DNA from: Pseudocercospora fijiensis CIRAD86
Taxonomy: Eukaryota > Ascomycota > Dothideomycetes > Mycosphaerellales > Mycosphaerellaceae
Direction of reading: 5' to 3'
DNA: 64,000 nucleotides
Assembly: GCF_000340215.1 (NCBI RefSeq)
Contig: NW_006921545.1
Span: 649,522-713,521 of the forward strand
The notes beneath the pieces were generated by a model that made no database searches, was not told the DNA's origin, and worked only from the letters and a program-made list of their open reading frames with translations. The position numbers and the translations under genes are program-made. Positions 47,738-57,947 of the stretch are shown here, piece after piece. Positions within the stretch are counted from its first letter, which is position 1. Every line of letters starts with the position of its first letter.

Positions 47738-48040
47738 CGCTTTAAAATAGGTACTATTACCCTTCGCTAGATCCTACTATTCTAAGACAAAACAGGGACT
47801 AAGCTTTTAATCCCTAAGACTCCCTTCTAGCGACTCGTCTAAGAAATTATATTAGACTTTTAGTCTAGTATACGATTTACGGCTAAAGCGATTAGTACCC
47901 TTTAGGAAGCTATAAAATTGTTTCTCGTAACCGAGTTTAAGCTTTTAAACCTCCTTGCTATCTATACGACGCGGGTTACTCTTTAATGTAAAGATATATA
48001 GCTTCTAGCTAAAATTCGGCGTCGATTTATAGCGGATTAA
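47738..48040 (+). pseudogene. Histone H3-like gene A within the hAT-like element
   Basis: One frame of 101 codons follows histone H3 from the alphaN helix to the C-terminus. KKRRFKIGTITLR begins just before the annotated start and aligns with VKKPHRYRPGTVALR. Then TKLLIPKTPF, a TAG at the H3 Gln, RLV, LDF, a STL-TAG-EAIKLFLV segment for ALQEASEAYLV, LLAIYTTRVTL for [11 protein letters not shown], and KDI-TAG-LLAKIRRRF. Every in-frame stop but the last falls where H3 (or the aligned position) has Gln, except one at the Arg of the LVRE position, and the frame ends at TAA 48038-48040. No intron. Upstream, in a shifted frame near 47645, SRTKTIAKKS resembles the H3 tail ARTKQTARKS, so a one-base indel may separate tail and core. 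Strongly diverged from canonical H3. It lies 0.7 kb after the transposase. Confidence 0.82.
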
Positions 48041-48390
48041 TTAGAATTTATATTTAGTCGTTAGATTAACCTAGGAGGAGGCCTATTTTCGTATCCTTTT
48101 ACTAGCTATAGGTACCGGCTATATTTCTAAGTTTATTTACTTAGCTATTATAGAGACGAGCTATATTTAGACTAGTTTCTTTATATATCGCGACCTAGCG
48201 GGTAGTAAGCGAAAGGGCGATAGAACGTTTATAATACGTCTCTATTTAGACCTAAAAGATAAAGGTCCTAAGGAGCCCTAGTATCCTAACTATAAGTACA
48301 TTCTTTAGTATTAGCACTTTAATCCTCTATACTACGAGATAGATAGCAAGCCTACGAGAGAGAAACTTTAAAGAGAAATCCTCTATAATA
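48041..48390 (+). other. Interval between H3-like gene A and the 362-bp repeat, unrecognised frame
   Basis: A plus frame is coherent with few TAG codons (ISKFIYLAIIETSYI near 48138, then RDLAGSKRKGDRTFIIRLYL near 48200). A weak resemblance to the histone H2A core was considered and not accepted. Confidence 0.3.
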
Positions 48391-49110
48391 CGTAGCGCTA
48401 TTATATAGCTATAGATACGTACTAAGTCTAGTAACTCGAAGAATAATTAAGATAGCGACTAAGGTAGAGATCGATAGTATCTTAGTAGAGTCGAGGTTCT
48501 ATAAGCGAAGTACGAGATAATATAGGCTCTTAGTCGTTTAGAGTAACGTAGTATATAAATAACTAGGCGTACTACTCTTATTTACTTACGACTTATATCC
48601 TAGGATACTCTTCTCGTACCTTTTATATACTTTTCTAATACCTTGCCTATAAGCGCTCCGCGATAACCGAGTAAATATAAGCTATAGGATTTCCGCTCGG
48701 TACCTTAGCCTTCGAGATACGGCGGAGTTAAATCTAGAGGTATACTGTAATACGTAGCGCTAGTATATAGCTACAGATACGTACTAAGTCTAGCAACTCG
48801 AAGAAGAATTAAGACGGCGATAGAGGAGGAGATCGATAGTAGATTAGTAAAGTCGAGGTCTAATAAGCGAAGTATAAAATAATATAGGCTCTTAGTCGTA
48901 TAGAGTAACGTACTTTATAAATAACTAGGCGTACTACTCTTATTTACTTACGACCTATATCCTAGGATACTCTTCTCGTACTTTTTATATACTTTTCTAA
49001 TACATTACCTATAAGCGCTCCGCGATAACTAAGTAAATATAAGCTATAGGACTTCCGCTCGGTATCTTAGTCTCTAAGATAGGGCGGAGTTAAATTTAGA
49101 GCGATAGCCG
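48391..49110. repeat. Direct tandem duplication, 362-bp unit
   Basis: Unit 1 starts at 48391 and unit 2 at 48753, both at CGTAGCGCTA; identity is high and continues to about 49110. Differences include non-RIP changes (for example GTAGTATATAAATA versus GTACTTTATAAATA), so the duplication is old. Two frames can be read through both units with only TAG/TAA stops. Confidence 0.88.
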
Positions 49111-49152
49111 GCACTCGTAGCCGGTATATAGAGACGGTAGTGGGCCTCTTCC

Positions 49153-49293
49153 TACTAAATAGCTAGCTTATTTAGTATAGCCTACCGTAGTATAGATATT
49201 TCTTATATTTCCTAGTAATAGGCCTAGGTTACTTATAAGATAACTATAGCTAGTAAGGGAGTTATCAAAGAATATCTATACTATAGTAGGATA
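49153..49293. repeat. Nested inverted repeats (hairpin region)
   Basis: CCTACCGTAGTATAGATATT (49181-49200) pairs with 49271-49290 with one or two mismatches. Immediately upstream, ACTAAATAGCTAGCTTATTT (49153-49172) is itself nearly palindromic. Confidence 0.6.
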
Positions 49294-49349
49294 CTATTAT
49301 TACGCCGACTATTTATAAAAAGGAGGCTATTACTATACCGCTATATTTT

Positions 49350-49432
49350 AAAGTTTGCCGTACCTGCCTCTTTTAGCCGTACCTAGCCTTATTAGCCGTA
49401 CCTGCCCTTTTTAGCCGTACCTACCTTCTTTT
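49350..49432. repeat. Short tandem repeat, about 20-bp unit, four copies
   Basis: Units of the form TTTAGCCGTACCTGCC with variable T-rich spacers follow each other between the 362-bp repeat and H3-like gene B, in what would be the 5' flank of gene B. Confidence 0.75.
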
Positions 49433-49632
49433 CTTGCTCTAACGTTACTATAATATAGGCTTGCGCGACGCTTACTCTATTACCTAGTAATACCGCGATA
49501 CTACCTATATCGCTATATATAACCTTTATATCGATACCTATACCTCTATACTCTATATCTACTATCTCCGTAATACCCTCGCTCCCCGTAGGCCTTTCAA
49601 AACCTTCGTAACGTACTTTTTTATTAACTCGA

Positions 49633-50280
49633 CGACCTTTATAATACCGAGTCTACTTAACTAAGTTACGACGCCTCGTAAGAAGGGACCTACTGCTTCT
49701 ACGGGTCGTAATAAGACTAGAAGTAGTGGATCGAGTCTAGTATGTTAACGTAAGAAGGCTACTACTACTACCGCTATCTCTAGTACTAGAAAGAGCGTCG
49801 CGGATAAGGCTTCGCGTAAGACGACGACTAGCGCTTCTACTACTAGTAGTAATAATCGTACGAAGCGTCGATAGCGCCTAGGAAGTAAGTCCTATCTATA
49901 ACCGGTAGGGTAGCCGGCATTCTTATTGTTTTTTTACTAATCCTTCTTTAGCCGTAGCGCCTCGTTGGATTCCGATGTGTTAGAAGGACACTAGACTCCT
50001 AATCCGTAAAGCTCCTTTCTAACGACTTGTTCGCAAAATTGCCTAGTGTGTTGTACGAGACTATCGCTTCTAGGCCTCCGTAATAGACGCCCTTTGAGAG
50101 CCTTTAGAAGTCTGCCTAGTTCGTATCTTTTTGTGTATTTCTCTTCTGCCTCTTTTCTAGCTGTACTAATACTATTTTATCGGTTAACCTTATGGCTGTC
50201 TGCGCGGAGCGTATTACGATTATGGATAAGGATATTAAAGCCCTCAATTAGATTCTTAAAGGCTAGGGTGTCTGTATTCG
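49633..50280 (+). pseudogene. Histone H3-like gene B with intron(s), within the hAT-like element
   Basis: Exon 1 (about 49633-49884) encodes a long basic Ser/Thr/Lys tail (SSTRKSVADKASRKTTTSA). A consensus intron GTAAGT...CTTTAG at 49885-49951 has a TACTAAT branch-like box. Splicing it restores LG-T-VAPRW, aligned with PGTVALRE. Exon 2 (49952-50132) gives a TAG at H3 Gln then KDTRLLIRKAPF, TAG, RLVRKIA, TAG, and RDYRF-TAG-ASVIDAL, with LEVCLVRIF for SEAYLVGLF. A second intron probably starts at GTGTAT 50133 with ACTAATAC near 50165; its 3' site is unclear. Exon 3 (from about 50182) gives VNLMAVCAERITIMDKDIKA for [20 protein letters not shown]. RITIM is the form found in yeast Cse4. CpA/TpG retention is higher than around it. 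It may be H3 variant or cenH3-like; the long divergent tail fits, but loop 1 is of normal H3 length. Confidence 0.85.
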
Positions 50281-50476
50281 AGATCGTGGTAGGTAGGATA
50301 GATATTCTAGTAGGAAGGATATTCTTAGTATTATCTATAAGCGTTTCTATATACGAAACATGTTGCTATTATACGGCGCTATATACCGCGCTCTAAATAC
50401 CCTCTAAGTGTATGAATGTGGTATAGTATACTTTGTTGGCCGTGCGGAATAGAAGTCTTCCAAAATCCCGTTAGTA
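50281..50476 (+). other. 3' flank of H3-like gene B
   Basis: The frame of gene B continues past the H3 C-terminus for tens of codons (VCIRDRGR, then TAG), and a YKRFYIRNMLLLYGAIYRAL stretch is open in a neighbouring frame. Whether this is a C-terminal extension or untranslated sequence cannot be decided. CpA/TpG are still common here. Confidence 0.3.
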
Positions 50477-51496
50477 CTAAGGAGTAAAAAGGCCGGCTAC
50501 GCTACCGGCTACGCTACTAGCTACGTAGCTAGGTCTTATAAAGAACTAAAAGAAGATAGATATTCTAGCTAATTTGTGTTGGTTTAGATTTTTGTAGAAA
50601 GAAAATAGGGAAAAAGAAGGAAGGTTAAAGAACCTAATACTAATACTTATAGAAATTATTACTGTTTTCTAACTATATTATATAGCTGCCTTTATAACTC
50701 TATCTAATACTCCCTCTAAATATTATTATACTCTACTTCCTAGAAATTTAGCTAGGTACCTAGACCTATAGCTACCTCTATGTCTTTTACTGTCTTCTGT
50801 AGGTTAAAGGACTCCTCTATAGTAGCCTCTACCTTATTATATAATACGAAGTTACTGCCTGCCCTACCTTTATATCTACTAAATAACTAAGATTTTTAAG
50901 GAACGAACTATTATTCGGCCTTAGTATAGCGAGTAACTAGTAGAACGTAGTATAGAGCTACTTTATAGCTCTTTTATATACTATACTAATACCGAGGGAG
51001 GAGCTATCCTAGTACTTAATATTAGAGAATAGTTTAGTAGGAAAGTATTAGAACTTGTAAAGGAGGGCTTCGAGGGAAATCGATAAGTTCTACCTAGATC
51101 TAGATAAGGACATTCTACTAAGCAGTTAGGGAATTAGATAGCGAGCGAAAGGATAAAGTTTATACCTAATAAGTATAGTTTCTAAACTAAACTATAATAG
51201 CTTATATATCTATATGCTTTTAATTAGTTATTGCTTTTAGCTAATCGTTAATAGATTTAGGGTAATATAAGTACCTTCCTATAACTAAAAATACCGGCTA
51301 CGCTGCCGGCTATACTCTCGTGTCTTATAAAGGGCTTGCTTCGAGTTACGTATATATTCCTATACTTCTTAGAACCCGATAAATTCTATAGTTCGAACCT
51401 ACTACTCCTATACTTGCCTAGTAAACTAACTTGAATTAAACTAGATCTTCGGCTTAGCAAACTGAACTAAACTAACTCGAACTACTACGGGGTCTA
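50477..51496 (+). repeat. Right end of the hAT-like element (copy 1)
   Basis: 1020 bp, non-coding. It starts at the GGCCGGCTACGCTACCGGCT array, carries another ACCGGCTACGCTGCCGGCT array near 51294, and ends with CTAAACTAACTCGAACTACT and ACGGGGTCTA at 51496. The reverse complement occupies 62985-64000. Two independent copies sharing this terminus support it as the true element end. Confidence 0.85.
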
Positions 51497-53459
51497 TACT
51501 TACGAGTCTATAACTCGATAAGCGACCTAAATCGATAAATTCTAGTTCCTCCTAAGTATTCCTAGAACGCGGATTATATTACGTCCTCTATTACGTAGAT
51601 CTCTCCGTCCTTATTTTTAATCTATATTAGAACGTTTTAAGATAACTATATTAGTATTACCTCCTTCCTAGAGTTAGCGTAGTTTTATTAATATTAACTT
51701 ATAATAGTTATAGCTTATAGCTGTTTAGTCTATAAAATATCCCTAGATATAGCTTAGTATCCTTAATATTAAAGGATTAATTATAGTTCGAAATACTAGT
51801 CTCTCTACTAGCTAGTAAGACCTTTAATATCTCCTAATATATAGTTGCCTTAAGTAGGTTTAGTAAATAGCGCGATATCTAGACTTTAGGGTTTAGAGAT
51901 ATAAGTAGAGTACTAGGTTTAAATTGCCTAAGGGCCGCCTCCCTAATAATATTACTAACGATATAAATATCTTCGACTTAAAGGATAACGTATCGAACGA
52001 CTCTCGAGGAATCCTTTTCTCTAGCGGATATATTATACTTAGATTAGTAAAGGGGTTAAATAATCGGAGTATACCTATATAAAATAACTACTCCTACTAG
52101 CCCGGTATATACGGATTCGATAATAGCCTACCTAAATCGATAAAATCCTATTTTTACTCCTCTACTCTATTTCTTTCTCGCTCCTTAACCTATATACTTC
52201 CGTAGGTAGTAACTATACGGATAAGAGATATCCTTTACTCCGAATAATAGCGAGCAGGTACTTTAGTCTAGAACTAGCCGTAACCTTATCGGACGGAGAG
52301 TACTTATACGCGTACTTTTCGTTAGGCTTTACCTAATTAGCTCTAAGGAGTTTATACTACTTATAGGAACGGAGCGTAATAAGCGAGAAGGCTACTTTTG
52401 TCCTTATTCTTAATAAATACGCCTAGCTCCTTATTATCGTTTTCGGTTATAGAAGTATCGCGCTACTCTCTTAAAATATTTTTACCGCTATCGTATTCGT
52501 AGCTATTCTACTACTCCTACTCTAAGCTATTAATCCAGATCTCCTATCTAGCGAGCTCCTTCTCTATTCGAATTTTCTTAGATATAAGGCGGGTATCTAA
52601 GTCTATAATTATACTTCTCCTCTACCTCGATATCTATTCTTCTTAGTATAAAGAGGGCGTCTAAGGCGAGAATTCTACCCGTCGTAATTATAATCTACTA
52701 CTAATTCTATAATCTTATTATTGCCTATCCTCCTCTTATACTCTAGGCGTACGTCGTCTATAAAACGCTATAAGATCCTATACCTATTTAGGCTTCGGCA
52801 AAGTCTAATAAACAAAACTAGTAAGAGGCGGTCGGTCTAGCTCTAGGGTATACTACGGTAATCGGGATACCGAGCGCGCTTCGTAAAGTAGCGCTCTTTA
52901 ATATTATTATTACCGGTCCTAAGTCGTCTATACGTTCTAATACCTCGAGGGCTTCTTTAATCCGGCTAGTATTGCTAGTTTAAACGAGTAATAGAGTAGA
53001 GTAGTAAAAGATAAAAGTATAATAGCCCGGAGAGGTAGCGCGCGTATAATTCTAATTCGGCAATTTAGCGTACGCTCGATATATATTCCGAGAAGATCGT
53101 AGTAGATAAATATAGATAAAAATACGAGGAGACTCGGATAAGTATCGCGGATTATACTACTATAGAAGAAGGTAGACTTAGCCCGTTAGAAAGAGTATAG
53201 GGAAAAGATAGAAGTCTTCCCTACCTACTATATACTCCTACCTACTATATAGCCGTATACTAATTAGTACTATATCCTTAATACGGTTGCATTTACGTAA
53301 TACTAGACGGATTATAGTTATTATTAGTATCTATAAAGGCGCTAAATGCGCTCTTTTCTCTAATATAGAGATTATATTCTATATTATAGTAGTAGTTGCG
53401 TACTGCGTTAAGCCCTACTAGAAGCCGAACTACTAGCTTTCTTAGTTAGGGTAAGTACT
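51497..53459 (-). other. Unassigned RIP-mutated sequence with a coherent minus-strand frame
   Basis: Minus-strand frames are coherent with TAG/TAA only, for example NPFTNLSIIYPLEKRIPRES near 52040-51990 and SRIKEALEVLERIDDLGPVI near 52960-52900. This indicates old coding sequence, probably of another element, but I recognise no domain. No terminal repeats were found. Confidence 0.35.
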
Positions 53460-55310
53460 ATATCTTACTCGGGCGGTTATTCGAACACAATACGCCGGAG
53501 AGGGTTCTTAGCCTTCTTAATACTCTCCTATAGGTTGTTATTAAGCTGTCTTATAGCCTAATTATTTACCTTCTTTATCTCCTTCTTATATACTTCCTTA
53601 GTAAGCCTAGCCTTCTTTTCTTTAGCTTCTAACTATTGCTAAGTAGCTTTTAGCTATTTAATAGTAAGTTCGTATTGCTTCTTAAGTGCCTTCTATACCT
53701 TCTCGTCTTGTTTACGAGCCGCTTCTATCTCCTCCTATTGCTCCCTCTCTTACTATAACTCCTTACCTCTCTATAGCTTAGAATAACTATAGAAAGTAGA
53801 ACTAGAGCCGACTTCTAACCTTACTTATTCAAAGAGCTTCTTACCTCGTTTACGACGCTTCTACTTATTATATACTACCTATCTTAGACTATGAACTTAA
53901 GTAATAAGCAATAAGCAATAAATTCTTAGCTACTAAGGTACTAACTTTACTACGTAGGTTTAGTATCTTATTAGAATTCTTATACCTTACCTTACTACGG
54001 ATTAACGTACTAATCTTCCGCTAATCTTTTATAGTAGGTAAGCTACTCGTAGAAGGTCTAGAAGGTATAGAAGGGCGTAAGGACTCGTTTAAACTATTGC
54101 GTAGCTTCGGTAGTAGTAGCTTAGATAGGATAACTTATAGATCGAATATATTAATGCCTATCTTCGAGAACGTAGAGTCTATATTATAAGGCGATAATGC
54201 TAGTGTCTAGGCTTGCTAGAATAGTGTAAAGAAGGCTCTCTCAGTAATGCCTTATATAGCTTATAACCTATAAAGATAGGCGTTTAAAGTAGTAGAATAC
54301 TACGAGGTAAGAGGTACGAATATAGACATATCTAGTAGCTATAGCTAATAAGTTAAGTAAGGTAGATATACGCCTACTAATATCTTCCGCTTAAGAGCCT
54401 AGTTAATAAAGTTATAGGTTTAATAAGAGCCGTATCTATTAACTATAAGAAGCCTCTAGTCGCGGCTATTACGAGCCTTCTTTTTAGGATAGCGATCGTA
54501 TACTTTAGTTAACTATTTAAAGCCGAGTTTATCTAAGATTTACCTAGTTAGAGAGGTTATAAAGAAGGCTATATACTTATCCGGGTCTATATCTCCTACC
54601 TAAGTGTCTTAAAGATTGCTAGGTTAAGCCTTATAGATTAGTATAGGCAGAAGGGTAGTAAGGTCTATATAACTAGCTATAATATACGTTATCTACTCTC
54701 TATTACTATCCTATAGGTAGCCTATAAGTTGTCTACTCTTAATAGTATACTTCAAGAAGTATCTTAATGCCTTGCTTAAGACCCTAATTATAAAGCCCTT
54801 CTTATCTATATTTACAATATTCTTTAGCTTAATTTAATACTTCTTAATCGCTGCTTATAGCTTCTCGAAGTCCCAAGTATAGGAGATATAACTATCCGCC
54901 TTCTTATATATCTTATCTAAGTTGCTAATATATCCTAAATCTAAGTGTTCTTTCTAGCGGTATTTAAAGCGAGTAGGCTAGTTCTTTCTAGGCATTATAC
55001 TATAGATCTCGTAGGCGAAATTGCGTATTATTACTACGGTAGGAGAGAGGGCTATCTCGGTAAGAAGATTAATATAATTATATAGTATTTGTTCTTATTA
55101 GAGAGTAAGTAGTCGCTATTCTTCGTACTACTGCTTCTTAGTTCTAGCTTTGCTATTCTATAGCTTGCTTAACTTCGTACGCTTACCGGAATGCTTTTTT
55201 ATAGTAGTAGAAATATTCGGCTTCTTCTACTCTTTTAAATTAGCTATCGTACGTTTTTATTGCTCGTCTATATCTATAGTTATAGTTATTGTAAGATAGA
55301 GTATCGAATT
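53460..55310 (-). pseudogene. Fot1/pogo-type (DDE_1) transposase, RIP-dead
   Basis: Minus strand, about 600 codons. N-terminal Psq/CENPB-type helix-turn-helix at about 55265-54950: KRTIANLKE, KHSGKRTKLSKL, then LYNYINLLTEIALSPTVVII and MPRKN, TAG, PTRFKYR, the DNA-binding pattern of Fot1 proteins. DDE region: DIDPDKYIAFF near 54570, LTKVYDRYPKKKARNSRD and RLLIVNRYGSYY near 54500-54420 (the Asp of LLIVDGHGSH reads Asn). The C-terminus is a long charged coiled-coil (EIEAARKQDEKVQKALKKQY near 53720, then LEAKEKKARLTKEVYKKEIK), typical of this family. TIRs were not identified. The flanks show no similarity to each other that I could see. Confidence 0.87.
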
Positions 55311-56984
55311 TAGAGAAAGCTAAATCGAGGTATATAGTAGGCGAGAGCATATAGTAGGTAGGGAAGACTTCTATTAGGCTATCGGCGGAGGTATACTAAA
55401 TAGTAGTAAAGTTCTTCTAATAGGAGACTACCCTATATTATACTAAATCTAAATCTAGCGCGAGCTACCTTATTAATACTAAGGACGATACCTAATACCC
55501 TAGTACTATAGTAGGAGGGAGTATACGCTACTATAGCCTCGTTCCTACCCTATTTCTCCTATAGGTATAAAGAGCTCTATAGGACGGACGGTATATTTAC
55601 TATATATAGACCGAAGACGTAAGACTCTATATATAGCTTTAGTTATCTAGTCGATTAAACTATACTAGTATTAGCTAGCTTTATATACGTAAATCTTCGG
55701 TTAAAGAGGCCGATTCTTATCTAGGAAGGAGAAGCGTCTATATAAAGATACTATAGATATCGGCGCTACGCCTATATTATTAGGAACGAATAAGAAGACG
55801 AATAATATAGATATCGCCGAGTAGAACGATATAGCAACCGTATTAGATATAACGAGTAGTTTAAATTATACTAATATCTTAACTTAACTCTAGGCTCTCT
55901 AATATAGCTACGGAGATTCTAAAGGGAGGCCGATTCTAGTATATTTTCGTAGAATATTTACTTAGGAGACGACCTTAGGCGGTTATTTTATAGGTTTCTA
56001 GGTAGTCCTACTTAGGTAGGCTTCGCACGGCTAATTTCTAGATATCCCGATACGCTCTAGAAGGAGGGAGAGAATAGCTAGTATCTATAGTATTATATTC
56101 AAGTTGCTAGCATCTAAGGTAGTAGTATTTTAGAGATAATAGTAGTAAAAGGACGTACGAGGAAGATACGATACCCCTAACTATATCTATATACAATAGT
56201 ATATAGAAATTCTTAGCCGACCTAACGTATCTTATCGAGCTCGGCGTACTCTAGTAGTAGATAGTTTATTTATAAGAAAAGGTCGATAAAGCTAGGCGCT
56301 AAGAAGTAGAAAGAATTATAAATAGTATACTTAGGAGGGCTGCTATTAGCAGTTCTATTTCTACTCCTACTTACGGCAATTCGATTATAGAAGTATAGCG
56401 GATTTCGAGCGAAGCCTATTATAGATTATTTAGAATTATAGTAGGTTTAACTTATAAGTAGCTAGGGATAGTCGCAGTATCGAGGTTTAGATAGGAAAGC
56501 GTCTCTAACTACTATAGCTTTAGTAATAAGCTCGATATAGAGTAGTCTATAACGAACGGATAGCCTTTTAATATCTTATCCTAGGCAACGCTATATATAG
56601 AAGAATTAGGGAATAACTAATTCTCTTTATATAAATTGCGTCTAGCTAATCGAGATTTATTATAATACTACGCTAAATAATATCTATATCTAAATTAGCT
56701 ACCTACGACGTATAGTACTAATTAATACTACTTTAATTCGGCATTTGCTAGGTAGCGGGCTACTCTATACTCTAGTTAAAATGCTACTAGGAAAAAGTAC
56801 CCTAACGGCTTATTATAGGAGCGTATAGAACGGCCGGGGCGACTATTGCAATCCGTAGAGTAGACTATACTTATTCTAAGCTAGCTAGCTACTGCGAGTA
56901 GAAGGTACTAAAGAGGTAAAAAGCCTATTCTACTACATTCAAGATAGCTATAGTCGTAGCAGCTCGCTTTCTATCCTATTGTCG
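55311..56984 (+). other. Unassigned RIP-mutated repeat remnant
   Basis: A plus frame at about 56180-56520 is coherent (for example REVERIINSILRRAAISSSI-like with one early TAG, then TPTYGNSIIEV and SEAYYRLFRIIVGLTYK), interrupted by TAG. It is probably transposon-derived; no diagnostic motif. The region ends sharply at about 56985, where CpA/TpG-rich sequence begins. Confidence 0.3.
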
Positions 56985-57419
56985 AGGAGGCAGTCTCGTT
57001 TCTACTCTTGTTCTTTTCTGCTTCCCCCTCCCTCCTCCTCGGCGGCCAACCCGAGAAGGAGGAAGATAGGGGAAACAGAATCGAACAGAGAAATGAGAAT
57101 TTTGCCTGTCTACGAGCATAACGTCTTGAAACATGTCCTCCATTCCACCCCTCAAGCAAAGAGGTAGCTAGGAAGTGCTGTCTGGCTGTGATTCTTGTGC
57201 TCGTCTGGGAGCTTGCAAAGCCTGTCTCTGTCCTTGATCTCTGTGCTGATCGCGGACTCCTCGGCCTGGTCATCCCTTGCGCATTCGGCTTGCAGGAATA
57301 AATGGCAAAATGGCGTTGTCGGGACCCTAAGCAACAGACAAAGATGTGTTGACATAGGCTGGAGTTGGCTATGGATGGATTTTTTCCCTCTTTCTGATTC
57401 CGGTTGCGAGATAGAACTG

Positions 57420-57715
57420 GTGCCAGGAAGGTGGAATGCGAGTGGACTGAAGGCGGACTATGCCGGTCTCTCAATCGCACTGAAGGTTGGGGTAAACTTT
57501 CCATCGCTTGTGCTTTGCTTTCTGGTTCCAAGGTAGGGATCATGCTAGTGAAGTGGAGGGCGGATTGGTTGAAGGCAGATTATGCCGCTCTCTGGGTCGC
57601 ATTGAAGGATGGAAATAATGCTAGGAAGGTGAAATACCAGTAGACTGAAGGCATATTATGCCGCTGTCTGCACGAATGTCGGGCAGAAATAATGCTACCA
57701 GGGCGGGAGGCGAGA
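57420..57715. repeat. Decayed tandem repeat, about 75-120 bp units, three copies
   Basis: Units beginning near 57420, 57541 and 57617 share GGAAGGTGnAnTnCnAGT, GACTGAAGGCnnAnTATGCCG and a GTCGCATTGAAGG-like end; a partial fourth starts at 57691 (ATGCTACCAGGG). The first unit carries an extra 45 bases. Confidence 0.75.
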
Positions 57716-57947
57716 ATCTGCTCAAGTCTTCAAGGTGTTGTTCTGTAGCCCGCTGCGACACGATAGAAAGGAGAGCTAGGCGTCCCCAGCTTCTCATAGA
57801 TCGGTCGCAGGGAGGAGTCTCATTTCTTGCTCTGTAAGCGTCCTCGTAGAGCAAGTCATGAGACTGCTCCATAGATGAGAATACAGAAAGAGAAGACAGC
57901 GAGGGAGACAGAGGAGAGCAAGGTATATAATAATCTGGGAGCACAAG

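Larger units (their letters stand above)
41808..51496 (+). mobile_element. Large hAT-like element with histone H3-like cargo
   Basis: Left terminus TAGATTCCGTAGTAGTTCGG (41808) and right terminus CGAACTACTACGGGGTCTA (ending 51496) are imperfect inverted repeats beginning TAG, the usual hAT start. Subterminal AACTAAACTA motifs are shared by both ends. A TAGCCGGT/ACCGGCTA motif recurs through the interval and is rare elsewhere in the window except in the second copy at 62985-64000. Contents in order: subterminal repeats, a basic ORF, an unknown ORF, hAT transposase, an H3-like gene, a 362-bp tandem repeat, a second H3-like gene, and the conserved right end. The flanking 8-mers (taaaattt and tacttacg) do not match, so the two ends may come from different insertions or the flank was rearranged. 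At 9.7 kb it is large for a hAT. Confidence 0.6.

Noticed and set aside
48100..49110. Possible further core histones (H2A-like or H4-like) between the two H3-like genes
   Set aside because: Short stretches resemble H2A (LAG...TFIIRLYLDL; ALRDN...AELN) and, in another frame of the same DNA, H4 (ISQDTLLVLFIYFSN). Two different matches in overlapping frames of one sequence, with few identities, cannot both be real and neither is strong enough to call.
50046..50396. 116-codon plus-strand ORF
   Set aside because: It overlaps H3-like gene B in another frame and shows no domain; it is a shadow of the damaged histone gene.
41800..51504. 8-bp target duplication for the hAT-like element
   Set aside because: The 8-mers outside the two termini (taaaattt and tacttacg) do not match, so no duplication is claimed and the element boundaries keep moderate confidence.
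1..56984. A nuclear genetic code with TAG and TAA read as Gln
   Set aside because: Stops also occur at Trp positions, start codons and Cys/His codons are changed too, and CpA/TpG are depleted in non-coding sequence. RIP explains all of this; codon reassignment does not.
56971..57543. 190-codon minus-strand ORF as a real gene
   Set aside because: Low-complexity composition, overlap with open frames on the other strand, and partial overlap with decayed tandem repeats. No domain or clear start context.
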